A stretch of 64,000 bases of DNA, taken from the NCBI GenBank assembly GCA_030744435.1, contig JASLQO010000009.1:186001-250000 (forward strand), written 5' to 3'. Shown in pieces: positions 52,697-61,582 of this stretch (the stretch's first letter is position 1; every line of letters starts with the position of its first letter). Under the pieces are notes generated by a model. It ran no database searches, was not told where the DNA came from, and saw only the letters and a program-made list of their open reading frames with translations. The position numbers and the translations under genes were made by a program. The DNA comes from JASLQO01 sp002327525 (GTDB taxonomy: Bacteria > Pseudomonadota > Gammaproteobacteria > Pseudomonadales > Azotimanducaceae).

Positions 52697-53704
52697 GTGA
52701 CCATAATGGAATCCGGATTACCGGCGGACCTGGTACCCGACACCGAGATCAGTGTGCGGGTTGCTTTCGGCATTGATCAAGACTTGATGGTACCGGCCTT
52801 CAGCCAGCGCACGGAATACGTACCTGCGATTGATGAAGATTACCGCTTCGATCGCGATACGACGCTAGCCATTCTCGCCGGTTTCACTTACAACCGTCGA
52901 GTGATGATCCAGGGTTATCACGGCACCGGTAAGTCTACCCACATCGAACAGGTGGCCGCGCACCTCAACTGGCCGTGTCTGCGCGTGAATCTCGACAGCC
53001 ACATCAGCCGCATCGACCTGGTGGGAAAAGACGCCATCGTGGTACGCGACGGGCGGCAGATCACCGAGTTCAAGGAGGGCATCCTGCCCTGGGCGCTGCA
53101 GCATTCGGTCGCACTCGTGTTCGACGAGTACGACGCGGGACGCCCGGACGTGATGTTCGTGATCCAGCGGGTGCTGGAAGTGGAAGGCAAGCTCACGCTG
53201 CTGGACCAGAACAAGGTCATCGCGCCACACCCCTACTTTCGCCTGTTCTCCACCACCAATACAGTGGGGTTGGGTGACACGACGGGGCTGTACCACGGCA
53301 CACAGCAGATCAACCAGGGGCAGATGGACCGCTGGAACATCGTCACCACACTCAACTATCTGGAGCATGAGGCAGAAGCCGACATCGTGCTCGGCAAAGC
53401 AAAGAGCTACGGCACGACTGACGCCGGACGCCGCACCATCTCCAATATGGTGAGTGTTGCGGATCTCACCCGACAAGGGTTCATCAATGGTGATGTCTCC
53501 ATCGTGATGTCTCCGCGCACCGTGCTCATGTGGGCACAAAACACCGAGATCTTCGGAGACGTGGGTTTCGCCTTCAGGGTGACGTTTCTAAATAAGTGTG
53601 ACGAGCTGGAACGTCCGATCGTTGCCGAGTACTACCAGCGCTGCATAGGTGAGGATCTGGGCGATGCCACTGCCGGAATCACCCTGCAGGGATCGGCGGC
53701 CTGA
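52697..53704 (+). CDS. cobS: CobS-like AAA+ ATPase (cobaltochelatase small subunit family)
   Basis: A 335-residue protein from GTG 52697 (GGGAG upstream; ATG 52706 possible). The AAA+ core has Walker A GYHGTGKSTHIEQVAAHLNWP near residue 73, Walker B ALVFDEYDAGRPDVMF, sensor 1 LFSTTNTVGLGDTTGLYHGT, and the CobS-type C-terminus. With CobT it forms the ATPase ring that drives CobN in late cobalt insertion of the aerobic B12 pathway. cobT follows 16 bp later. No other cobalamin gene lies in the window. Confidence 0.92.
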   Translation: MTIMESGLPADLVPDTEISVRVAFGIDQDLMVPAFSQRTEYVPAIDEDYRFDRDTTLAILAGFTYNRRVMIQGYHGTGKSTHIEQVAAHLNWPCLRVNLDSHISRIDLVGKDAIVVRDGRQITEFKEGILPWALQHSVALVFDEYDAGRPDVMFVIQRVLEVEGKLTLLDQNKVIAPHPYFRLFSTTNTVGLGDTTGLYHGTQQINQGQMDRWNIVTTLNYLEHEAEADIVLGKAKSYGTTDAGRRTISNMVSVADLTRQGFINGDVSIVMSPRTVLMWAQNTEIFGDVGFAFRVTFLNKCDELERPIVAEYYQRCIGEDLGDATAGITLQGSAA

Positions 53705-53720
53705 CCGACGAACGTGCCGT

Positions 53721-55535
53721 ATGTCTGACCAGGACCACCCGCTAGAACCGTTCAAACGTGCGACCACGGCCACCATTCGGGCCATTGCCGGCGACGATGA
53801 ACTGGAGGTGACCTTCGGCCAGGGTACGCCGAGCGCGCGCGGCAACCGTATACGCGTACCGCTTCCGACAGTGGGCTGCACGGCGGCGGAAGTGGATGCG
53901 GTGCGAGGTATGGGAGATGAGTTCGCGCTGAAGGTGCGCTATCACGATTCGGGCCTGCACGATCGTCTCAGTCCGCACGGCGGTGCGGCGGAGGAGATGT
54001 TCCAGTGGATCGAGGACGCGCGCATTGCTTCCATTGGCAGTCTGCGCATGGAAGGCGTGGCTCAGAATCTGGACGCATCGCTTGAAGTGCAGTGCAAACA
54101 GGCCTCGTTCGATGCCATTGTGGACGAGTCGGAAGCGCCGCTGAGTGTTGCGGTCGGGTTGTTGGTGCGCCAGGCGCTCACCGGACGCGAACTGCCGCCG
54201 TCCGCGGAACACGTGGTGCAGTTCTGGCGCGACTATGTCAACGAGCACGCCGGGCCGGATATCGATGCCCTCAGGGAGTGCGTGTACGAACAGCAGGACT
54301 TCGCACGCGTTTGCCGATCCATCATCGCCGATCTGGGGCTTGCCGCCGAGCTGAACGAACCACCGGATTCGGCGGACGACAACGACGATATCGAATCCAT
54401 GGAGGACGATCAGCAGAACGAATCGGAGTTGAATCCGGACGACGTCGTACTCGACGATGATTCCCTGGCAGAGGAGTCCATGGATGGCGATACCACCATG
54501 GTCGAGATGGATGCCGACTTCGACATGGACGAGCAGGGTGCGGAGGCGGACCAGGACGAGAACCCCGCTCAGCTGCCGGATGAGGCGGGCCGAATACGCG
54601 TCGATTTCAATTACGCTGCGTACACCGAAGAGTTCGATGAGGTCGTGCGCGCGGAGGAGTTGTGCGACCCGGACGAGATGCTGAGGCTACGAGCCCTGCT
54701 GGATCAGCAGTTGGTGGCGCTGCAACACGCTACCTCCAAACTCGCCAACCGCCTGCAGCGGCGCCTCATGGCGAAACAGAACCGCACCTGGGAGTTCGAT
54801 CTGGAGGAAGGCATACTGGATGCCTCGCGCCTTGCACAGGTGATCGTGGACCCGATGAACCCGCTTGCCTATAAGCAGGAAAAGCAGATGGAGTTCCGTG
54901 ATACGGTGGTGACGATGCTGATCGACAGTTCGGGATCCATGCGCGGACGGTCCATCACGATCGCCGCCATGTGCGCGGACATTCTCGGACGCACGCTGGA
55001 ACGTTGTTCCGTACGCGTGGAGATTCTTGGTTTCACAACGCGCGCGTGGCGTGGTGGGCAGTCGCGGGAGAATTGGATAGCCGCGGGCAAGCCGTCCACC
55101 CCGGGCCGGTTGAACGACCTGCGTCACATCGTATACAAGGCGGCGGACGACACGTGGCACCGCACCCGGCGCAATCTCGGATTGATGATGCGCGAGGAAC
55201 TGCTGAAGGAGAACATCGACGGTGAAGCGCTCATCTGGGCGCACAACCGCATCGTGACGCGCACGGAACAGCGCAAGGTGTTGATGGTGATCTCGGACGG
55301 CTTACCGGTGGACAATTCCACGCTTCTGGTCAATCCGAGCAACTATCTCGAACAGCATCTGAAATACGCCATCGACAGCATCGAAAGCCACTCTCCGGTA
55401 GAGCTGATCGCAATCGGCATCGGTCACGATGTCACGCACCACTACCGTCGCGCGGTTACCATCACGGATGCGGAGCAGCTCGGCGGCGCGATGACGGATC
55501 AGCTAGCCGAGCTGTTCGAGATCGAGCGGAAGTAG
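53721..55535 (+). CDS. cobT: CobT-like VWA protein (cobaltochelatase subunit family)
   Basis: About 604 residues from ATG 53721; the frame is open further upstream inside cobS. The N-terminal CobT domain (LEPFKRATTATIRAIAGDDELEVTF) is followed by a very acidic linker (about residues 215-295, rich in D and E) and a C-terminal VWA domain whose MIDAS reads MLIDSSGSMRGRS near residue 400. It binds CobS and couples ATP hydrolysis to metal insertion. The pair is co-transcribed. Confidence 0.92.
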   Translation: MSDQDHPLEPFKRATTATIRAIAGDDELEVTFGQGTPSARGNRIRVPLPTVGCTAAEVDAVRGMGDEFALKVRYHDSGLHDRLSPHGGAAEEMFQWIEDARIASIGSLRMEGVAQNLDASLEVQCKQASFDAIVDESEAPLSVAVGLLVRQALTGRELPPSAEHVVQFWRDYVNEHAGPDIDALRECVYEQQDFARVCRSIIADLGLAAELNEPPDSADDNDDIESMEDDQQNESELNPDDVVLDDDSLAEESMDGDTTMVEMDADFDMDEQGAEADQDENPAQLPDEAGRIRVDFNYAAYTEEFDEVVRAEELCDPDEMLRLRALLDQQLVALQHATSKLANRLQRRLMAKQNRTWEFDLEEGILDASRLAQVIVDPMNPLAYKQEKQMEFRDTVVTMLIDSSGSMRGRSITIAAMCADILGRTLERCSVRVEILGFTTRAWRGGQSRENWIAAGKPSTPGRLNDLRHIVYKAADDTWHRTRRNLGLMMREELLKENIDGEALIWAHNRIVTRTEQRKVLMVISDGLPVDNSTLLVNPSNYLEQHLKYAIDSIESHSPVELIAIGIGHDVTHHYRRAVTITDAEQLGGAMTDQLAELFEIERK

Positions 55536-55537
55536 CG

Positions 55538-55822
55538 CTAGCCGACTACTTCCATTCTCGTGATCTCGGGTGCACCGGCCATGAGACCGCGGAAGGCGGC
55601 GCCCGATGCCTTGAAGTGCTCCGACTGACCGTGGGCTGCCAGAGCCTCGTCATCCTTGTACAGTTCCATGACGACGTAGTTGCCGTCATCGTCCTTACAC
55701 AGCGTGTAGAGGTCGTTACCCGGTTCCTTTGCGCGTACTTGTGTTGCGAGTGAGAGCATGACCTCCTCGAACTCGGCTTCCTTGCCCTTGGCCACATTGA
55801 GTTTTGCGATGACTGCGATCAT
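55538..55822 (-). CDS. Antibiotic biosynthesis monooxygenase (ABM) domain protein
   Basis: A 94-residue protein. MIAVIAKLNVAKGKEAEFEEVMLSLATQVRAKEPGNDLYTLC, then VMELYKDDEALAAHGQSEHFK, is the dimeric ferredoxin-like ABM fold (YgiN-like). Members are quinol monooxygenases or small heme or stress proteins. The next gene is divergent and starts close by, so the two probably share a promoter region. Its stop lies two bases from the cobT stop. Confidence 0.87.
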   Translation of the reverse strand: MIAVIAKLNVAKGKEAEFEEVMLSLATQVRAKEPGNDLYTLCKDDDGNYVVMELYKDDEALAAHGQSEHFKASGAAFRGLMAGAPEITRMEVVG

Positions 55823-55872
55823 GAGTGTCCCCTACTATGGTAGAAATTCTTACCTCGCAGAATAGCAACCGC

Positions 55873-56439
55873 ATGCATCGAAGCAAACTGATCGCGACGC
55901 TCGAGGGCTACCTGGTCCGCTATCCTCAAGAGAGCGACATGGTCGAGCGTTTCATCGCCTTCGTGAAACAGCAGCCGCGCTGCTTTCACAGAGATTGTCT
56001 TCCCGGGCATGTAACCGGCAGCGCGTGGATCGTCAATCAGGCGCGCGATGCCGTGCTGCTCACGCACCACAAGAAACTAGACCGTTGGTTGCAACCGGGC
56101 GGACACAGCGACGGCGATCCCGACCCCCTGGCGGTGGCCTGGAAGGAAGGAACGGAAGAAAGTGGGCTCGAACTGGAAGCGCTCAGCCGCGCTGCGTTCG
56201 ATGTGGACATTCACGATATTCCGGCGCGCGGTGACGAGCCTGGGCACCAGCATTTCGACGTGCGCTACGCATTCCTTGCACGCAGTGACGCATACCGCGT
56301 GAGCGCCGAATCTCATGATCTCGTCTGGGCGCCGCTGCAGAAACTCCATCGTTTCACGCGCGATACGTCCGTATTGCGTATGCGGAAAAAGTGCGACTTG
56401 GACCATTCTCTTTACGGCAGCCCTGTAATTCCACGTTGA
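55873..56439 (+). CDS. NUDIX hydrolase
   Basis: About 188 residues from ATG 55873 (GTG 55825 and ATG 55837 are also in frame). The Nudix box is near-canonical: GGHSDGDPDPLAVAWKEGTEESGLE, with Lys replacing the Arg of REVTEE and Ser in the last position. It is preceded by LLTHHKKLDRWLQPGG. It would cleave a nucleoside diphosphate linked to another moiety. The N-terminal 40 residues form a helical extension. Substrate unknown. Confidence 0.85.
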   Translation: MHRSKLIATLEGYLVRYPQESDMVERFIAFVKQQPRCFHRDCLPGHVTGSAWIVNQARDAVLLTHHKKLDRWLQPGGHSDGDPDPLAVAWKEGTEESGLELEALSRAAFDVDIHDIPARGDEPGHQHFDVRYAFLARSDAYRVSAESHDLVWAPLQKLHRFTRDTSVLRMRKKCDLDHSLYGSPVIPR

Positions 56440-56616
56440 CACCCTGCCAAGAGAGCCTTATAACCGAATGGGGCGAATCGTGTGAGTCGCGATCTAAGGA
56501 GAGGTGCTGGCTCGCCCAGATAATGGAAATGCCGCGTACGGTGGGAAGTCCCGTGCGGCGCAAAGCAGGGTCCGCGAAAGGGTCCTGGCAAATATAGAGA
56601 GTTGGAGGGGAAAACC

Positions 56617-59600
56617 ATGCTTTCACGGGTTTTACGTGGCAGCGGCGTATTGCTGACAGCAGTACTGCTGATTCCGGGGTTCACAACATCTGCGATAGCG
56701 GCCGAAGGGCGGCAGATCGAAGAGGTGGTGGTTACCGCGGAACGGCGGGAATCGACTGTTCAGGACACCGCTATATCTATAACCGCATTTACCGGTGAGT
56801 TCATCGAGAATTTCGGGCTTCGCAACCAGGAAGACCTGCAGAACTACATTCCTGCGACCACCATTCAGCCGTACGACCTCTCCATTCGGGGTGTTGGACG
56901 TTTGTTTCGGGCGCTGGGCGGAGACCCGGGTATTGCAACTTACTATGACGGGGCGTACTCCGAGGACTTCGGTATCGCGTCCACCGAGGGTGGTCTGTTC
57001 GACATCGAGCGCATCGAGGTGCTGCGTGGACCACAGGGAACCCTGTATGGGCGCAATGGTGTGGGCGGTGCTGTGAACTTTCACAGTAAGAAGCCCACCG
57101 ACGAGTTCGAGGGCGAAGTGAAGGCCATCGTCGGCAGCTACAACACCAAGGAAATCTTCACGATGATATCCGGACCGCTCATTCCAGGCCTGCTCAACGC
57201 CAGGGCCACCGGTGTGAAGCGTACGCGTGACGGCTTCTTTGATGACGTGCAACCGGGAAATCCGGATATCAACAGTTGGGGCGATGAAAACTACACGCTG
57301 TCGCTTGAGTTCACACCGATGGACAATCTGTCCGTATACCTGCGCGGCAACGAACGCAGCTACCGTCGCATGATGTCCGGTGCCCAGGGCGCCGGTGCTC
57401 TGGTGGTCAGTGAGCAGGGCGGCATGCGCGATCCGGTCAACGGTGGTGAACGCTGGACCAGTGTTCCATTCCACGGCTGGCGGCCCATTCAGGATCCCAC
57501 CGCCCCGGGCGCGGCGATGTGCGCGAGTGCAACCGACCGCTCCACACCGGGTTGTATCGTCCCGGCGGGACTGGCGGCGACCCCGTACATCAATTCGGCC
57601 AACCCGTGGTATGCGTTCACGTTGAACGGCGTAACCAAGTACGCGCAGCCCATCGTTGGCGGCGTGGACTCGGTCGGGGTTGCCGCGGACGGCACCGCGA
57701 CCAGCGGTTTCGGGCGTCCTAACTACGCCTATCAGGCGTTTGGAGATGACGCTTTGCAGGCTCTGGCTGACCGCACCATTCATGGCGACGGCACGGGGTT
57801 GCCTGACGACCTGGAGGGCGACGACCTGAAAGGCTGGACCAACGGCCATCAGGACGAGTTCTTCGACCACCAGGCGGCTTACCTGAATGTCACGTGGGAT
57901 GTCATGGATGACCTGACGCTGAAATACATCGGTGCATACACTGACTATTTCTACGACCGCACCACGGAAGACGACCGCACCGGACTGCCGCACGACCAGC
58001 AGTTCTACGCGGCTCAGGAGAACGAGAACCTGCAGCACGAGATTCAGGTGTTCTACGACATCGGTGAGGACATCACGCTGACCGGTGGTGCGTTCTACTA
58101 TAAGAACGACATCGACCAGCAGTTGGACTTCTATTCGCCCGATTCGTGGTCGCGCTACACGGATGCCGCGCAATACGGGGCTGCCGGACCCAGTGCCTAT
58201 CTGGGCGGCGACGCGACGGCGTTCCTGTACATCGGGGCTATGCAAGTGAGTCATCGGACCGCGCAGGATCTGGGTAAGGCTGGTGTCGTGCCCAACCTTG
58301 CTGGTGCTATTGCGATTCCGTCGTTCAGTGACCCGAACATCAAGGAAGTCTATTTCGCCGACGGTGCCTGGCTCGGTGACAACCTGCACAACAACGGCAG
58401 GGTCGACCACGGCCCGGTATCCGACGGAACCACCTTCATCTGGGATACGGAAAACCGGACCGAGGCCTGGGCCGTCTACCTGCAGGGTGAGTGGCAGATC
58501 AACGATCTGTTCGCTGTGACGCTCGGTGTACGTTATGCAGAGGACGACAAGGAAGCGGAGGAGAATCTCTTTCTCTACCAGGAGTCCATGTCGGCACTGG
58601 GGACCTGTGTCGCCAACGCCGGCGCTGCGGCGTGTGGAGACGGCAATAGTGATGGCGCGCTGACTCTCGCTGAGTACAATCAGAATGTCACGGGTGGTCT
58701 GGCTGCCGACGGTTCGGTCCTCGACTTCGATACGCTGCGCGGCCGAGGTGTTCCCTTCAGCCGGTCCATCTACCGTTCGATCGAGAACGATTTCGATGAG
58801 ACCACCTGGCGGGTGAACATCGACTACACGCCCACCGATGACGACCTGGTGTACTTTTCCGTCACGACCGGTTATCGCGCAGGCGGATTCAACCTGGGTT
58901 ACTTCTCGTTCATTCCGACTTACGATCCCGAGGACATCACCGCCTATGAGCTCGGCTACAAGGGCCAGCTGCTGGACGGCACGTTGCAGTTGAATGGGTC
59001 GTTGTACTACTACGACTACGAGGGCGTACACCTGCAGTACTCCGTGTCTTCCTTCACGGGCGTGAGCACCTCAGTGCGTAACGCCCCCGCGGCGCGGACC
59101 ATTGGTTTCGAGATCGAAGGCCTGTGGCTCGCCACGGACAACCTGACGATTGGCTTCAACTACAGCTACACGGACGCCGAATACGACGACGAGTTGGTCG
59201 AGCCTACTACCGGCACGAGGGGTGTGGTCGATGGCAACAACCCGTACGCACCTGCCGGCATCTTCACCGTTGCCGAACGCAACTTCGGTATCGAGGGCGA
59301 GCCGCTGCCTCGGGTTCCGGAGCACAAGTCCACCGCCTGGGCGGAGTACGTCCGGCAGATGGGGGACATGGGCAAGATGACCTTCCTTACGTCCATCGCC
59401 TATACGGGTGAGTTTCAGGCAGCGGGCCGGCCCGTGCCGGAAAGCCCGCTGTCGCTCGCGCCGGAGTTCTGGCGTTGGGATGCTCGTGTGAGCTGGAACA
59501 GTGCCGATGAGAAGTGGGGTGTGTCGGCATTCGTCAACAATATCCTCGACGAGATCGGTGTACGCAACCAGTTCGACTACGGTGAATCGCAGGGTCACCG

Positions 59601-59673
59601 TCGCGTGGTCGAGCCCACCAACCCCCGCATGTGGGGTCTTGAGTTCCAATGGAAGTTTGGAGCCTTTCAGTAG
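56617..59673 (+). CDS. TonB-dependent receptor with an EF-hand-like loop
   Basis: About 1018 residues from ATG 56617 (GGAGGGG upstream). The signal peptide ends near SAIAA, followed by TonB box EEVVVTAERRE, plug domain (DLQNYIPATTIQPYDLSIRG; GPQGTLYGRNGVGGAVNF) and a 22-strand barrel ending in a C-terminal aromatic-like strand. An extracellular loop contains DGNSDGALTLAE (675-686), a perfect EF-hand calcium loop, close to two cysteines. The loops are long and rich in aromatic residues and glycine, suiting a large hydrophobic or sugar ligand rather than a siderophore. No partner genes are adjacent. Confidence 0.92.
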   Translation: MLSRVLRGSGVLLTAVLLIPGFTTSAIAAEGRQIEEVVVTAERRESTVQDTAISITAFTGEFIENFGLRNQEDLQNYIPATTIQPYDLSIRGVGRLFRALGGDPGIATYYDGAYSEDFGIASTEGGLFDIERIEVLRGPQGTLYGRNGVGGAVNFHSKKPTDEFEGEVKAIVGSYNTKEIFTMISGPLIPGLLNARATGVKRTRDGFFDDVQPGNPDINSWGDENYTLSLEFTPMDNLSVYLRGNERSYRRMMSGAQGAGALVVSEQGGMRDPVNGGERWTSVPFHGWRPIQDPTAPGAAMCASATDRSTPGCIVPAGLAATPYINSANPWYAFTLNGVTKYAQPIVGGVDSVGVAADGTATSGFGRPNYAYQAFGDDALQALADRTIHGDGTGLPDDLEGDDLKGWTNGHQDEFFDHQAAYLNVTWDVMDDLTLKYIGAYTDYFYDRTTEDDRTGLPHDQQFYAAQENENLQHEIQVFYDIGEDITLTGGAFYYKNDIDQQLDFYSPDSWSRYTDAAQYGAAGPSAYLGGDATAFLYIGAMQVSHRTAQDLGKAGVVPNLAGAIAIPSFSDPNIKEVYFADGAWLGDNLHNNGRVDHGPVSDGTTFIWDTENRTEAWAVYLQGEWQINDLFAVTLGVRYAEDDKEAEENLFLYQESMSALGTCVANAGAAACGDGNSDGALTLAEYNQNVTGGLAADGSVLDFDTLRGRGVPFSRSIYRSIENDFDETTWRVNIDYTPTDDDLVYFSVTTGYRAGGFNLGYFSFIPTYDPEDITAYELGYKGQLLDGTLQLNGSLYYYDYEGVHLQYSVSSFTGVSTSVRNAPAARTIGFEIEGLWLATDNLTIGFNYSYTDAEYDDELVEPTTGTRGVVDGNNPYAPAGIFTVAERNFGIEGEPLPRVPEHKSTAWAEYVRQMGDMGKMTFLTSIAYTGEFQAAGRPVPESPLSLAPEFWRWDARVSWNSADEKWGVSAFVNNILDEIGVRNQFDYGESQGHRRVVEPTNPRMWGLEFQWKFGAFQ

Positions 59674-59693
59674 AGACCAGCTCTCTACGTTTC

Positions 59694-59721
59694 AAAAGGG
59701 GCGCTTCGGCGCCCCTTTTTT
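59694..59721 (+). terminator. Rho-independent terminator after the TonB receptor
   Basis: An A-tract, then a perfect 7-bp stem GGGGCGC / GCGCCCC with a TTCG tetraloop, followed by six T. It starts 21 bp after the receptor stop. Confidence 0.93.
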
Positions 59722-59743
59722 AATTGGGCGGAAATGGAAGGAA

Positions 59744-59762
59744 ATGGGGACAGGTACACTTT
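59744..59762. repeat. 19-bp inverted repeat, left end of RAYT relic
   Basis: ATGGGGACAGGTACACTTT. It is the inverse complement of 60578-60596 with a single mismatch. Confidence 0.8.
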
Positions 59763-60453
59763 CACCGATTCGTAGGCCTGCCTATCGGCTTCAAGCCAAA
59801 CCGGCCTTCCCACTAGCGCTTGGATCTGCCGCTGAAATCTGGTTGATCCCAGTGCCTTCCCCTGATGGACCTGATTTCGAATCGCAGAGAGCTCCAAAGG
59901 TGACACGGTCTCCTGCAGTTTATCTCGGTACTTGTGCCGTCGGGCTGTCCGAGTGCTCGCTCAGCGCTAGGTACGCAGGATGATGCGGAACGAGCAAAGG
60001 GTCGATCTGTCCATACGCGTTTGAGTGCACGCTTGACCAACGGTAGTCACGAGGGTGATCCACCATGCGTGCTCGAACGGGGTTCGGCTCGATGTATCGC
60101 TAACAACGAATGACGTAGCCATTCGACTCAACCGGGCTGGATCTGAAACGTCCCTCCCAGAGTGGACCGGTACGCGTGTATCGCCCATTGAAATACTGCG
60201 CATAACGAGTGCCGAGACTCTGCATCATTGCGCAGACCGCGCGCGGACGCTCCCCCGTGACCAATAGGTGAACATGGTTGGTCATCAGAATGTACGCGTG
60301 CAGCTGGCAGTCGCTCTGGCTGGCTGCTCTCTGTAGGCTGGAAAGGTAAAAGCAGCGATCTAGGTCGGTGCAGAAACACGCTGAGCGATCAAGGCCGCGT
60401 TGAACAACATGTTGAGCTGTTCCAGGAAGGTCGATGCGTGGTAGCCGGGCTAT
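59763..60453 (-). pseudogene. REP-associated tyrosine transposase (RAYT), decayed
   Basis: The minus strand from about 60453 reads ARLPRIDLPGTAQHVVQRG, then AYILMTNHVHLLV (the HxH metal motif of Y1/TnpA_REP transposases), then TGPLWEGRFRSSPVES, a TAG where Gln is expected, and RYIEPNPVRARMVDHPRDYRWSS. A frameshift then leads to YRDKLQE and LGSTRFQRQIQALVGRPVW. The catalytic-tyrosine region is still recognisable. The start codon is lost (ATA), and there is a nonsense codon and a frameshift, so it is dead. It lies between 19-bp inverted repeats. Confidence 0.85.
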
Positions 60454-60577
60454 ATCGGTGATCCATGTCGAAACGCTGAGTGTGGAGATCTTAGAGAGTT
60501 CAGAAGGGTCTGTAGTTGCTACTTCGTAGACACTGCCTGTCCGCCAGATCGGTAATCGGACGACGGCACTGGACCAA

Positions 60578-60596
60578 AAAGTGTACCCGTCCCCAT
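60578..60596. repeat. 19-bp inverted repeat, right end of RAYT relic
   Basis: AAAGTGTACCCGTCCCCAT, inverted partner of 59744-59762. Confidence 0.8.
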
Positions 60597-60613
60597 CTGG
60601 AGAGAGTTCCCCC

Positions 60614-61582
60614 TTAGGGATTCTCGTAGAGGTGGCAGGCCACGGCGCGGTCGCCCGTATTGGTCAGCGGGATCAACTCAGGTGTGTTGTCTCGGCAGGT
60701 GTCCATGACCTTCGGGCAACGATTGGCGAACCGGCAGCCTGGTGGAACGTTTACAGGCGACGGGATCTCACCCTGGATAGCCGTGGACGGCCGTGAGCGC
60801 TCCGAGCGGGGGTCCGGCTCCGGGTTCGAGCCGATGAGCACTTCAGTGTATGGATGCTTCGGCTCGAAAAAGACCTTGTCGGCAGGCCCGACCTCCACCA
60901 CACAGCCGAGGTACATCACTGCCATGCGGTCGCTTACGTAACGCACCATCGACAGGTCGTGAGCGATGAACAGTAGCGTCAGACCCATGGAGGCTTTCAG
61001 CTCGTACAGCAGATTTACCACCTGTGCCTGCACGGACACATCGAGTGCCGAAATGGGCTCGTCACAGGCCACGAATTCCGGTTCCAGCACCAAAGCGCGG
61101 GCGATGCCGATGCGCTGGCGTTGTCCACCGGAGAATTCGTGCGGGTAGCGAGACATGTGGTCGGGTTCCAACCCGACCCGGACCAGCCAATCGGCTACCG
61201 ACTCGCGGACCTGGGCGGTGCTCAATCGAGTGTGCAGTTTCAGGCCCTCACCGATGATCTCACCCACGGTCATACGTGGATTCAAGGAAGAATAGGGATC
61301 CTGAAAGATCATCTGCATGTTTTTCGAGTGGCGCTGAAAATCTCTCGGTACATAGCGCGCGGGCAGCAGTTCGTCGCGATACGTGACCGTGCCTGAGGTC
61401 TTGTCGTGCAGCCCGAGAATGGTCTTGCCGAAAGTCGATTTGCCGGATCCGGATTCTCCCACCAGCCCGAGGATCTCCTGCTCAGCGATAGCGAGGCTCA
61501 CTCCGTCCACGGCATGCACGCGCTGACCGTGACCGATATCGAAGTACTTGGTGAGGTGATCGGTAACCAACAGATCCTTCAA
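60614..61582 (-). CDS. Dipeptide/oligopeptide ABC transporter ATP-binding protein (OppF/DppF type)
   Basis: A 322-residue ATPase. Walker A GLVGESGSGKST, Q-loop MIFQDPYSSLNPRM, ABC signature FSGGQRQRIGIARAL, Walker B FVACDEPISALDVS, H-loop LLFIAHDLSMV. The C-terminal OppF extension with cysteines (GCRFANRCPKVMDTC) can hold an Fe-S-like site. It works as a heterodimer with the preceding DppD-like ATPase, and its ATG overlaps that gene's stop (ATGA, 61579-61582). Last gene of the operon; inverted repeats of the RAYT relic follow. Confidence 0.93.
   Translation of the reverse strand: MKDLLVTDHLTKYFDIGHGQRVHAVDGVSLAIAEQEILGLVGESGSGKSTFGKTILGLHDKTSGTVTYRDELLPARYVPRDFQRHSKNMQMIFQDPYSSLNPRMTVGEIIGEGLKLHTRLSTAQVRESVADWLVRVGLEPDHMSRYPHEFSGGQRQRIGIARALVLEPEFVACDEPISALDVSVQAQVVNLLYELKASMGLTLLFIAHDLSMVRYVSDRMAVMYLGCVVEVGPADKVFFEPKHPYTEVLIGSNPEPDPRSERSRPSTAIQGEIPSPVNVPPGCRFANRCPKVMDTCRDNTPELIPLTNTGDRAVACHLYENP

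Noticed and set aside
56632..59031. 799-codon open frame antisense to the TonB receptor
   Set aside because: It mirrors codon bias of the GC-rich receptor gene, has no ribosome-binding site, no signal of a family and no conserved motif.
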